DNA from: Strigamia acuminata | Lineage: Eukaryota > Arthropoda > Chilopoda > Geophilomorpha > Linotaeniidae | Length of the DNA stretch: 64,000 bases | NCBI GenBank assembly: GCA_949358305.1 | Contig: OX442315.1 | Span: 31,150,427 to 31,214,426 of the forward strand | Direction of reading: 5' to 3' | Shown here: one piece after another, positions 1 through 19,536 of the stretch | Layout: each line of letters opens with the position of its first letter | Position numbering within the stretch: position 1 is the stretch's first letter | Notes under the pieces: generated by a model | What the model was told of the DNA's origin: nothing | Seen by the model: the letters and a program-made list of their open reading frames with translations, nothing else | The model's database searches: none | Made by a program: the position numbers and the translations under genes

Positions 1-31
1 TCGGTTTTAATCGAGTAAATGAATTGAAATA

Positions 32-3000
32 TTACGTGGGATTTTGATTATTTCCAAATAAAGAACCTCCAGTTGGGCCAAATGCAGGTGGAGATGTCGG
101 CTGGTTTCCAAAACTGGAATTAAATACAAAATAAATTAACACACTTATAGAAATTAATTAATTAAATCAAATACCTTCCAGTTTGGCCGAAAATCGGCTG
201 AATCGGCTGAACCGGTTGCCCAAACACCGGAGCGCCACCAAACGTCTGTCCGAATGCTGGTTTTTGTCCGAAAACTGCCGTTCCAAATGCCGGTGCTGTT
301 GTTGTTCCAAACGCCGTTGCTACTGAAGTTGTGTTTCCGAATGCCGAAGCGGTGGATGTTAGAGTTCCAAATGCTGTCGCTGTTGTCGTTTGTGCACCGA
401 ACGCTGACACCGAGGCCGAAGTTGCCGACACTCCGAAAGAACCAAAAGCCATTGTCGTTGCGGTTGTTGTTTGCGAAGTTGCCGCTGCCCCGAACGAACC
501 AAACGGTGCTGACGTTGTCTTCGGCAGACCAAAACTTGAAGGAGTTGTTGTTGCCGTAGTCGTGCCAAACGTTAGAGCTCCCGTAGCCGGTGTTCCGAAT
601 GTACTCGACGATCCAAACGTCGTCGTTGCTAGTTTTAATGCATCGGCCGTTGGAATCGATTCTGCTACTGGCGGAACTGTTGTAGATACCGAAAGTGCAC
701 CGAAGCTTACAACTGTCGCCGCTTGAGACGACACAGCCGGTGTGCCACCAAAAACAGACGGCTGCGAGCTAGAAATCAAAATAATTTAATACAATAAGAA
801 ACTAAAACATTTGTAAACTTTACCCTTGCTTAAATTTAAACGCAGTTTGGCCCTGAAACACGTTCAATTTAAAAGGAGCTGCTTCGGTTGTTGACTGACT
901 CGTCGTTTGTCGAAAACTGAACGTGCTCACTGCAGATCCAGGAGTTGACGACGTAGGTGATGTTTGGTTCGTGATTACGGGCGTTATAGAAACAGAAACG
1001 GTTTCGCTGCTTGGCAAATTCCTTGCTGGAGATGTTTGACTCAATTTAGGATCAACTGGAGTAATGGTAATGGCTGACGAAAATAGTTTATCGGAAATTT
1101 CGGTTGATGATTTATCGGAGATTTCAATTATTGATTTTTCTTGAGTTCCGATCGATGTCGGAACGATTGAAAACGATGTAAATTTATCTTTGATGGCGGA
1201 ATCATCACTTTTTTCTAAAGTTACCTGCAGAAAACAATTTAATTAGCTCAAATTTGTTTGTTTTTAATGACAAAAAAAAATCGTACTTGCGGTACCTCAT
1301 CCTCGGTCTTGACCTCGATCACTTCGGCGACTGTTAAATACAAAATTAAAAGTTTTAATATCTGAAAAATAAAAAATCGTGTACAATAAATACGTACCAG
1401 TTTCGGCCGACTTCTCGTCAGCTTCGTCCTGCTCAAATATTTCTTCAATTACAACTCCTTCCAATTCATCGTCTCCTCTTTCTTCATCATCAACTCCGTC
1501 GTCGTCGTCGTCTTCCTCGTCATCTTCTTCTTCGTCGTCTTCGTCGTCTTCCTCTTCTTCCTCGTCGTCGTCTTCGGTGGAAGAGGGTGGAGTTACATCT
1601 TCCAAAACAGTTTCCACCGTGCAACCGATTTCCTCCTCGTTGGTTTTCAGTTTAGCTTTTACCGACGTCGCAATAACTCGCTCTAATTTGTCAGCATTTT
1701 CCACAGTCTTGTCCTTCATTACCCCGAACGATTGAAACAGATTTTCATTCTCGGCAAACTTGAAATTATTCGTTTTCGATTCCACCGGTTTAAACTGAAA
1801 TTCTGGCACAGTTTTAGTCCCAAACGTAAACAACGGCAACGACGAATTGGGCGCGGACGTCGACACTTTGGTCGTTCCAAACGAAAAACCAGCACCTGGA
1901 ACGTTAAATTTGCCACCAAACGAAAATCCAGTTACGGTTGAACCTTCCGGCTTATTTTTAGCCATTGTTCCCAAAGTAAACAAAGGATCATTTGTAGTCG
2001 TCGGCGATTGGAATCCCGCGGTAGAAAACTTAGGTGTATTAGACACGGTGTTCATGCTATCAAGTTTAACTTCAACTTTTGTTTCAGTCGGAGTCGTTTT
2101 CTCTGCGGTTGGTAACGAAAGCGGTGAACGCGACATAACCATAGGACTAGGAGTTGCAGTAGGAGTAGGAATCGACGCGCTAGGATGAATAGTCGCTCTG
2201 AGAGGTCTGAAGGCGTTAGGAATTGGCGTAGAAGTCAAAGCCGGGTGAGCGAATGTGTCATTAGCAACGGTCGTCTGTAGAATTGATTTCAGCGTAAATT
2301 TTAATAATTCAACAACTAAATATTAATCACTACTTACGACAGGGACGGTATCGATTTTCTCCTTTACTCTGCTTGCGTTCAAAACGCTTTCCGGGATGGT
2401 TAAACGAGACACGCTTCCCGGAGCGGAGGATCGAATTGGAGTTACCAACCGATGCTCCAACATTTCCCTCAATAAAGCTTCACGTTCGGGATTAACTTTC
2501 TTCTGCTTAAACATCGGCGACGATTCCGACACGAGACAACTTTGAGTGAAGCAATCGCTAAGTTTCATAACTGTCGCGTCTCTGAAATTAAATAAACGGT
2601 GAATTTAATACAATAGAAAAATGAAAATTTTGAGTTTTGGTCGTACCCGGGCTTTGATTTGTACGTTAAGTTCACCAGAGCTTTCGAGTACGGAGTAAAC
2701 CCCTTAACCTGAACTTCTTCCATCACTTCCTGCAAGTGATTCAGCTTGAACGATGTATTTTCTATTATGTTTTGCATGTTGCAAACGCTCTGGTATATGG
2801 TTTCGCTGGTCGGTAAATAAAAATTGCTAAAAATATATATCAAATACGATTAAAAAGTTATTTTTTTGGTTGGAGATAAACTGGTGGCACCTCGCTTTTG
2901 GTTTTTTCTTCCCTTGAAAACGAACTTCATCCAGTTTGTTGTGAACCTCATTAATCTGACTTTGAATATAATGATAAAGCGAGCGAATTTCTTTCATTTT

Positions 3001-5954
3001 TCTGATCTTGTGTGGATCGAGCGATCGACCTCGTAATAGCTGTCTATACCGCGGATCCAAGTTCCGATTTTGAATTGAAATGGCTTCTTCAAGCATCGCG
3101 AACGTTTCCAATAAATGAAGTTTAAGTGAATGTATGTCTTGATTCAAACTCTGCAAACCAATTTGTTAAAATAAACATTTAAAAACTAAAATATTGCATT
3201 AACATTTACCAACGAAGTTGCTTTGATGTCTTTCGAAAACTTTTCCATAGTCGCAAGATCACCTTTCAACTTTACCAACACGTTCTGGTCGGCACCAATC
3301 TTTAAATTTGCCGTTTTCGTTTTAAGTTCGACGAGTTCTTTCCTAAAACATGAAATTTCTTCCAAGATGCAAGTCCTGTATATGCTCTTGGACAACAAAG
3401 TAGCTTTTGCCTAATATTAAAAACAAAAATCATCAATTACCAAAATCGCCAAACGATACAAAAACCGACCCAACTAACCTCCTGCACACTTTTTGTGCTT
3501 AAAGACTCCGAAACCGAAGTTTTAGATTCAGTTGGTGCAGCCTCTTTGCCAACACTTGTTTGACTCGTACGTTTATGAATCAAAGGTGGCGGTTGAAATG
3601 CAGACGCCTGACTGGATGTGGTGATTACGGGGCTTTTCAATGCAGAAGAATCCGCTGAAGGTATTACGGGATTGATGGTGACATTTGGAACATTTGGCAG
3701 TAATCCAAAACGAGAAGTCGTAGTAGATGGTTTATTTACAACAGCTCCAACAGACACTTTTGGTTGATTTAAAGCCGTATCTAAATTATCATTTCAAAAT
3801 AAATTAAGTAAAAAACAGTAATAATTTATTTTGTAAATTGTAATACTGGATAATATGTGCAAAGCCGTTGCGTTTGGTGGAACTCCTGTCTGAGACGTCG
3901 TTACAGCCGTGCCCGACGTAATACTTCGCCTCGAATTAGCCTCAACTATGAAAACAATCAAAATAAAAGGTCAAATTTGAAATATACAATTGAAAACAGC
4001 CTTACTCTGGCCAATCGGTAAGCCAAACAACGGCGTGGCTTTACCCACAGTCGTCGGAACATTAGCTACGGGTGAGATTGCTTGAGGTTGAGTTATTTCA
4101 ATTTTTTGTGGCTTTGAACCGAGAATATTCCCCGTTCCTGAAAAAATAAACGAGTTATTATTCATGATTTCAACGTTTAAAAAAATTTGAATTAACAATG
4201 TTACAATCTGCACTTTGTTACAATCAAATTTCATGTAAAACCATTATTTAAATTTAATGTATTATTTTTAATTACCAAATCGTTGGCCTTCGGTCGAAGG
4301 AATTTGCGGTCGTTTTTGTAAATTCGGAGCATTCTTTGCTGCGTTTATTACATGGAATGGACATAAAATGCCTTTTGTTGACAACAGAAACAAAATGGGC
4401 ATAGGCTGAAGTATCAAATGCTGATCTAGAATTAATAGAAATCACCATAAATAAGTCCTAAAGTTAGAAAAGAAGTTAAAACCATATACCGATGGATATT
4501 TCTCGTGTCGAATTGAAATTAATTGCCATTCCAATGGGATACATTTCATTATTCCCATCCAATGGCAATTCTGCTCGGCCCGAATCGTCAGGAAGCCATT
4601 GTTCCCATATATTTTGAGCTGAGCATGACATAATGCCAACTTCCATCGCGTTTCTTGACACACACAAAAGAATCTTCCATTCCGGCTGTTGAATCATCAA
4701 ATATCGCACAACGTGTTCATTGCTGGTGCTAAAGCAGATGTCTTCGAACGGTGTGTAGATAACAGCAGCGTTTTTCTACGAAATCGAAACCCAAAATAAC
4801 ACACTCATTATTAAACATTTTGTCATTTCTTCCTTACCGGCGTATCAACAATGACTAAATTAATGATTCCTTCTTCACTCGCGGTCGGAAAGGTGTAAGC
4901 TACAGCAAAACTAAAGCTGCTCAACCAAAGCACATTAGCAACTGAAAAATTAAGGAAACATAATTTTAATATATATTTTTGTAAATTTATTTACGTTAAT
5001 ACCTGAACAGGGGTTTTCAAATATATTAGGAGCTGGAATCGACTTAACGGCTTGTAAATTAGGCTTATATTGAATCATTTCTCCATCACTTTTTCCAACA
5101 ATGATTTGTTTTCCTTTCGGGCTCCAACAAACTGAAATTAAATGTCAGAAATCACACTTTTTAATCAAATAAATAATTATTTATACAAACCTGCTGTTGC
5201 ATCTGAATTGACTGATCCGACGATACTAATTGACTTGTCATTTACATCGTAAATTGAAACAGTGCCATCTGAAAGACATACAGCTAATGTGTTGTTCACT
5301 GCAGGATTCCATATGAAATCGATCAATCCAATTGACGGATTGGAGGTAAGTCTGATACTCGTAAAAGGCTCAATTGACGTTGACTGCAAAATAAATATTA
5401 CTGTCCGTGTTAGGTAAAGTGGTTTACAGTAATAAAAATCAATAATAATAATTACGTCGTTCACAAAAAACGCACGAATGTCGAAAACATACGCGTGGTA
5501 ATCATCGCCTTTACGTACGCACACAGCTAGCGTTAATTCGTCGCAACTCAACGCCAAATGAATTGGCTGAGCCGGAAGTAATATGTCTCTTGAATTATAC
5601 GTTTCTGCTTCTGTTCGATTAATATTTTTGTCATCTTCGTGCTCCAGACTTAAAATATCTTCAGTTTTAAAAACTTTGAATCCTGAAACAAAAAATTGTA
5701 AACAATTTGTACATTATAAAATTATTTTGGATTGTTTACCATGTGAAAATCCGACAAATATGAGATCATAAAGATTGGAAATGGCTAATAAATTAATAAC
5801 TTCGCTGTGTAATGAATCAGTTGGAGTGTTAAAAATCCGTAACTTGCGAATTCGTTTGAATTTGAAATCCTGTAAAATTAAACAAGGGTTGTAAACATTA
5901 TTAGAGACTTTTGCAATATTAACTCATTACTTGGACATCTTTAGATTCCCTCAT
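32..5954 (-). CDS. Nup214: Nuclear pore complex protein Nup214
   Basis: Cytoplasmic-side FG nucleoporin that, in other animals, works with Nup88 and anchors mRNA- and CRM1-export factors. The gene has at least 15 coding exons. The first (5931-5954) encodes MRESKDVQ, and the following exons (to about 3.9 kb) give the N-terminal beta-propeller, including RKLRIFNTPTDSLHSEVINL. Exons near 3.4-2.3 kb are charged and helical and fit the Nup88/Nup62-binding coiled coil. Exons from about 2.26 kb to 32 are Ser/Thr/Pro-rich with many FG motifs, densest at 173-780 (FGT, FGS, FGA, FGQ). The last exon (32-112) ends in FGNNQNPT and a TAA. Splice sites read cleanly on the minus strand, for example donor GTATTT after ..QTGS and acceptor TTCCAG at 113. 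One exon (about 1399-2260) carries a long Asp/Glu run that is odd for an FG region. Overall identity is seen directly from the domain order; I did not sum every exon. It shares a 300-bp promoter with VAMP4. Confidence 0.93.
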
Positions 5955-6254
5955 CGCACTCGATTAACTTCGAAAAAGTTTAACCGGAAGTTATGTTTCT
6001 AATGTTTGTAGACGCGCAGTAACGATCATTAAAAATAAACATAATAATTTGCGTTTTGATTTTACTTCAGAATAATTTTAGAAAACTAGCAAAAACAAAA
6101 CAAATTTCTAGAATGTTTATTACAATTTCATTTTAATAAAACATTATTACTGATGTGAGTGAATCGGAACCGGAAGTTTTGGTTTATGGGGTTTGGCAAT
6201 CCTTGTTAAATTTGCACCGAAACGTAGTCATGTTTTTGTAATGTTTTCTTCAAA
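5955..6254. promoter_or_regulatory. Divergent Nup214/VAMP4 promoter with two identical ETS-like sites
   Basis: This 300-bp gap separates the two start codons. It contains the 11-mer AACCGGAAGTT twice, at about 5982-5992 and 6168-6178, one near each gene. ACCGGAAGT is the established consensus for ETS/GABP-type factors that drive housekeeping bidirectional promoters. No TATA box is obvious. That the sites act here is inference. Confidence 0.5.
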
Positions 6255-7068
6255 ATGCCTCCAAAATTTAAACGGAATTTGTCGCACGAAGATTTAGCTA
6301 GTGCTAAAGATGTTGAAAAGGTGTGATCTATACATTTTGAAATAAAAATTTATCTTAATTTTTATCTTGCTCGATTTTTTTAGGCCGAATTGTTGGGCAA
6401 TGACTCAAATGATGAAGAAGATTTCTTTTTAACGTAATTCAGCATTTTTTTGGCTTTCACAATGAACACATATTTTTCTTTTAATTTAGGGGGCCAACAT
6501 CCCAAAATAGAACAGTAAGGTTTAAGGATGACAAAATTGAAAAGTATGAAATAAAATAATGAATTTTTCTAATAAAATGTAATATAAAATTTGTTTTATT
6601 TAGGGTACAAGGGCAGGTGAATGAAGTCGCTGAAGTAATGAAAGAAAACATAACACGAGTAATTGAAAGGGGGGATAAATTGAGCGATTTACAAGAGCAA
6701 TCAGGTTAATATTGAAGTTTATATTGACATTACGATTTGTTAATATGTGAAATTTGTAAATTTCAGACAATTTAAATAGCACTGCAAACTATTTTCGTCA
6801 ATCTTCGAGACGACTTCATAGGAATATGTGGTGGAGGGAAATGAAAGTAAAATTTGAAAGGCTTGATTGAAAATAGCCGATTAATCACGTATTTTACTTA
6901 TTTCAGATGCGTTTGATTCTGGCAACTGTGATATTGCTTATCTTATTAATAATATTTGGTAAGAAATTTTACTTAGAATTAATTTATGTCTCAATAAGGT
7001 GAAGTGATTACAAAAGTTTATTGCTTTATTTTGCAGTTCCGATCATTGTGCGGCAAACAAAAGAGTAG
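6255..7068 (+). CDS. Vamp4: Vesicle-associated membrane protein 4 (R-SNARE)
   Basis: Tail-anchored R-SNARE of about 150 residues, expected at the trans-Golgi network and endosomes. Seven short exons begin at 6255. The upstream ATG at 6241 is out of frame and stops after 18 codons, so 6255 is chosen. The N-terminus MPPKFKR is the VAMP4 signature. It is followed by a dileucine plus acidic cluster (ELLGNDSNDEEDFF), the known TGN-retrieval signal of this subfamily. The SNARE motif runs from VQGQVNEVAEV to LHRNMWW, with the zero-layer Arg in VIERGDKL. A single membrane helix (LILATVILLILLIIF) and a short lumenal tail ending VRQTKE follow. All introns are 55-75 bp with GT-AG ends, and the phases join correctly. 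Divergent neighbour of Nup214. Confidence 0.96.
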
Positions 7069-7889
7069 GACACATAAATGCATCTGTTTTTGTTAAAATG
7101 TACACAAATAATGAACACAAACATAAAAGGTGTAGGAAATGTTTCTGGAAGTATATTTATTTTAATGTTTAAGTGGATAATTTGGGTGACGTCTATTTAA
7201 TTTAATTATATGTACTAATTTCCTAATTTAAAGCGAAATATCATTACCATTATCCATCTGGAAAAAAAAAATAATTCCTCTGTTCCTTTGGAGATTAGTG
7301 AACTTTATTAATATTTTTTTTTTACCATTATTAATTTTGTTTGTTATAAAAGATTTTTTAAAAATTTACCTCACTGTAAATAACAGATTAATTTATGCTT
7401 ATTGTCAATGGATTTACTAAAATTTATTTTTATTTGAGTGTTCTCACAGAGAAGTATGTAATTGCTTCTATTTACGCTTTCATTAAAACCCGCCTGGCGT
7501 TTGATTCAAGACCGTAATACCGAAATACAATCTCTAATTTCCTTTAAAGCCGACATCTTGCCAATAATATTAATGCCAACGACATGTAACAGTTAATCTC
7601 GGCTTCGAATATCTAATCATTGTGGTCGTAACATAAATAAAAAACATTTATATTTGTGCGTCATTACTTAGATTCACAAGTTGCTAGCCAATACATCCTT
7701 GACATCAAAAGCAAATTGAGAAACCACACTTTAATTCTACGAATTCCACAAACAACAAGTGTAAAATCAATGAATTTTATTGTAGATGACAAGATACAAT
7801 TGATGAATTGAAATTTCTCTGATAAACCTTTCAATATATATATTGAATGTGAGCAGACATGAAATTGCAGTTTTGATTACTTTGTAGTC
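7069..7889. other. Intergenic: VAMP4 3' UTR and promoter of the small-peptide gene
   Basis: AT-rich spacer with no ORF of note. VAMP4's 3' UTR must end in its first part. A TATA-like palindrome, CAATATATATATTG, lies at about 7832-7845, roughly 45 bp before the ATG at 7890, and fits a core promoter for the small secreted-peptide gene. Confidence 0.4.
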
Positions 7890-8125
7890 ATGTTGATCAA
7901 GATAAACGCAGCTTTTGTGCTAACCCTTATCATTACGGGGTTTTTAATTTTCCATGCCGTTGCACGCTCTGTAGATCTTGAAGGAGGTAATTATAAGATG
8001 ATTTAGTGAATTTGTTCAAGTAAACATACTTTTATTTATTTTTTTCAGTAAAAACTCACATTACGGTTCCGAAATTTAACTTTCAAATTAATTTATCAGA
8101 TCTGTGTTGTCCTTACGGCAAGTGA
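7890..8125 (+). CDS. Small secreted peptide precursor, 57 aa, unknown family
   Basis: Too short for ordinary ORF calling, but well supported. Exon 1 (7890-7986) encodes a strong signal peptide: MLIK, then a hydrophobic run (AAFVLTLIITGFLIFHAVA), with probable cleavage before RSVDLEG or after the Arg. A 62-bp GT-AG intron follows. Exon 2 (8049-8125) gives VKTHITVPKFNFQINL, then SDLCCPYGK and TGA. Total length is 174 nt, an exact frame. The mature part would be about 31 residues with vicinal cysteines. A C-terminal Gly-Lys is the classic pattern for Lys trimming and amidation of the preceding Tyr. A TATA-like box lies about 45 bp upstream and AATAAA about 15 bp after the stop. I do not recognise the family. 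A neuropeptide-like or immune peptide is possible; function is unassigned. Confidence 0.7.
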
Positions 8126-9529
8126 ATTCATCGAGCAAATAAATACACCAAATATTACTTCACACATTCCTATTTTATTTTGTGTTATTTACAATCATCC
8201 ATATGGAAAACAACTTGTCACCACATCTATTTCTTTACAAATGCAAAAACTGCACGTGTTTATGTATTTAATTTAATTTAAAAAAAAAAAAAAAAAATTC
8301 CGGAATGCAGCTGTTTAAAATGTAATTATTATTACAAAACTTAATTTTGTTATTTACTAAATCATAATAATTTCCAAATAAAATTCATTTAATGACTAGT
8401 TCAGCTACTATATGGTTTTTTTTTAAAAATGACATTTAAAAAAAAAAAAGATTCAATCTACACTTGTTAACAATCTCGAAATGATAGCAAATAAATAAGA
8501 CGGTCAGTCAAAAGAATTACTCCATAATATTGAGGACAGCAATCTTCCTCTGTAATACATTTAAGAACTTGAGCCTTCAATAACATAAATTATTATTATT
8601 TTTCTTTGGCACACAAATAGACTGCACAGTACAGCTAACTTAATTTTCGTTCGAGGCTCCAATTAAAAAAGTGCAAAAAATTTTCTCAAAATTGCAAAAA
8701 TCTAAAATCGTCATCACAATTTTACAAGCGCTGAAAGATGAATTAACTAATTCTTACGTTAACCAGCCAAAAATCTATTATGCACAAACAGAATATTCTA
8801 ATCCAAATTACATAAAGCACATCAAAATCAATATTTTATTTACTTTTTTTTTTTTCGTTTTAAACATAGGAAATTGTTCTACCAAGCTGCTCTAATGAAT
8901 TTTTCGTAACATTTCCACCTTTTAAATCAGATTTACTGTACAATTAACCTATTATTGACATAGTAAAACCCTTCATGCTCTTTGTAACCGATTTAACCAA
9001 TCTAAAAAACAGAAAATATTAATAGAAAAAAGATAAGAGAGTTGCCATCAACTGTTAGTTTAGTACTACACTTCCAAGCTGATATTCAAAACACATCTTT
9101 TCATTCCCTGACTAAAATTGTCAACTGTAAATGCTCCAGGACAACATCGCACCATTCCAACACTTGATATCTGACTTTATTTAATTTAAAAAACATCATT
9201 ACCTGCATTTTAAGTCATAAAAATGCGAGAAAAGCAGGTAATTTGACATAATCAGCGCACAATACTAAGTCAATGCAACTATAAAGATGACATAATTCCA
9301 AATATTACATAAATTGCCATCTCACCATTGTATAATGGTATTTGTAATTTTTTTCTTTCTAATTTCAATTTTTTTTTCATTACATAAAGCAGAATCAGAA
9401 TCAAAACTTTGATTTTTAAAGAAGTACCGTAACTTGTTTATTAAAATCCAGACTAGCAGAGTTTTACTTCTTATTTTTCAAGTAAATATGAATCAAAGAG
9501 GGTAAAAATTTGAATATTTTTTATTATTT

Positions 9530-9564
<35 letters not shown>

Positions 9565-9620
9565 TTTTAAAGAGAAGTTCATTTCTTTTAAAATTCTTTT
9601 TTCTTTTTAAATTTTTAATT
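8126..9620. other. Intergenic and Abl 3' UTR, AT-rich
   Basis: Holds the 3' end of the small-peptide mRNA (AATAAA near 8138), poly-A runs at about 8281 and 8440, and, read on the minus strand, the 3' UTR of Abl. I see no protein-like reading frame; the longest open stretch (8671-8895, plus) has no recognisable content. Confidence 0.5.
9531..9567. repeat. (TTTA)n microsatellite just past the Abl stop
   Basis: About nine uninterrupted TTTA units. Read on the Abl (minus) strand this is (AAAT)n, i.e. overlapping AATAAA polyadenylation hexamers about 55-90 nt after the stop codon. Confidence 0.9.
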
Positions 9621-18756
<9,136 letters not shown>

Positions 18757-19536
18757 ATCATACTCGACTGCTTAAAGGATCGGTGTCCAAATTGCACATA
18801 AGAATAACGTGAACATGCTCTGTGATTAACCCCTTTTTGTAATTGGAAAAATGACAGCTCCCTCAATGTGTATAATAAATAAGTAGAGTTGCAACAACAC
18901 TGGAAATTACACTACAGCGTCGAGGGATCCGCCATCATGAATTTTCGGTTCGTTCCCTCACCGTCGAAATGGCGGTCGCTAATTAAACCGCTTTTATTTT
19001 TTTTGGGGTAATAAAAACGTCGGAATAATTATTTTTTTTTAAATTTGCTTTAGAAAATAATTTTGAACGAAATTTGTTTTGTTGTTTATATTAATTTCGA
19101 AATCTAGCTACAGATGGCAGCACGTTATAGAGCGTAATATTAATAAAAAAAATCTAAACATTTTTGCAATTATTTTTGGAAAAAATATTATGAATGGTTA
19201 ATATAATGTATTTAAAGAATTAATTTATTTTTTCAAATAATTTTCTTTCTCCACTTTATGACATCAGTTAGCCGGAATGGCAGAAGATCACGATTCCTGC
19301 ATCTCAAATCATCTCCATGGAAACGACATCGACATGACATTGAAGGGAAATGGGAGTGTCCACCTAGTTATGTTTCTGTTGCACGTTTATTCCGTTATAT
19401 AAACTCAATAAGTAATTCGATATTGCGATTTTTTTGAAAGACAATTTACTTTAATTTACGTCGTTTCCAATACGGTGTTATAGTTACAGAAAACAATATT
19501 TATTTTTAATTGATTGATTGATTGAAACCACTAAAC
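18757..19536. promoter_or_regulatory. Divergent Abl/LRSAM1 promoter region
   Basis: 780 bp between the two start codons. A more GC-rich core near 18905-18985 carries GCCATC and, 35 bp on, ATGGCGG, inverted GCCAT cores of the kind bound by Pho/YY1. No TATA box is obvious. Functional claims are inference. Confidence 0.4.

Noticed and set aside
254-726. Plus-strand ORFs opposite the Nup214 FG exons
   Set aside because: They are antisense shadows of a low-complexity Thr/Ala/FG-rich coding exon.
1379-1735. Plus-strand Ser-rich ORF
   Set aside because: It is the complement of the Nup214 acidic tract; poly-Ser is what GAY/GAR triplets read as in reverse.
8671-8895. 74-codon plus-strand ORF
   Set aside because: AT-rich, no recognisable motif, lies in Abl 3' UTR/intergenic DNA, and ends in poly-Phe from a T-run.
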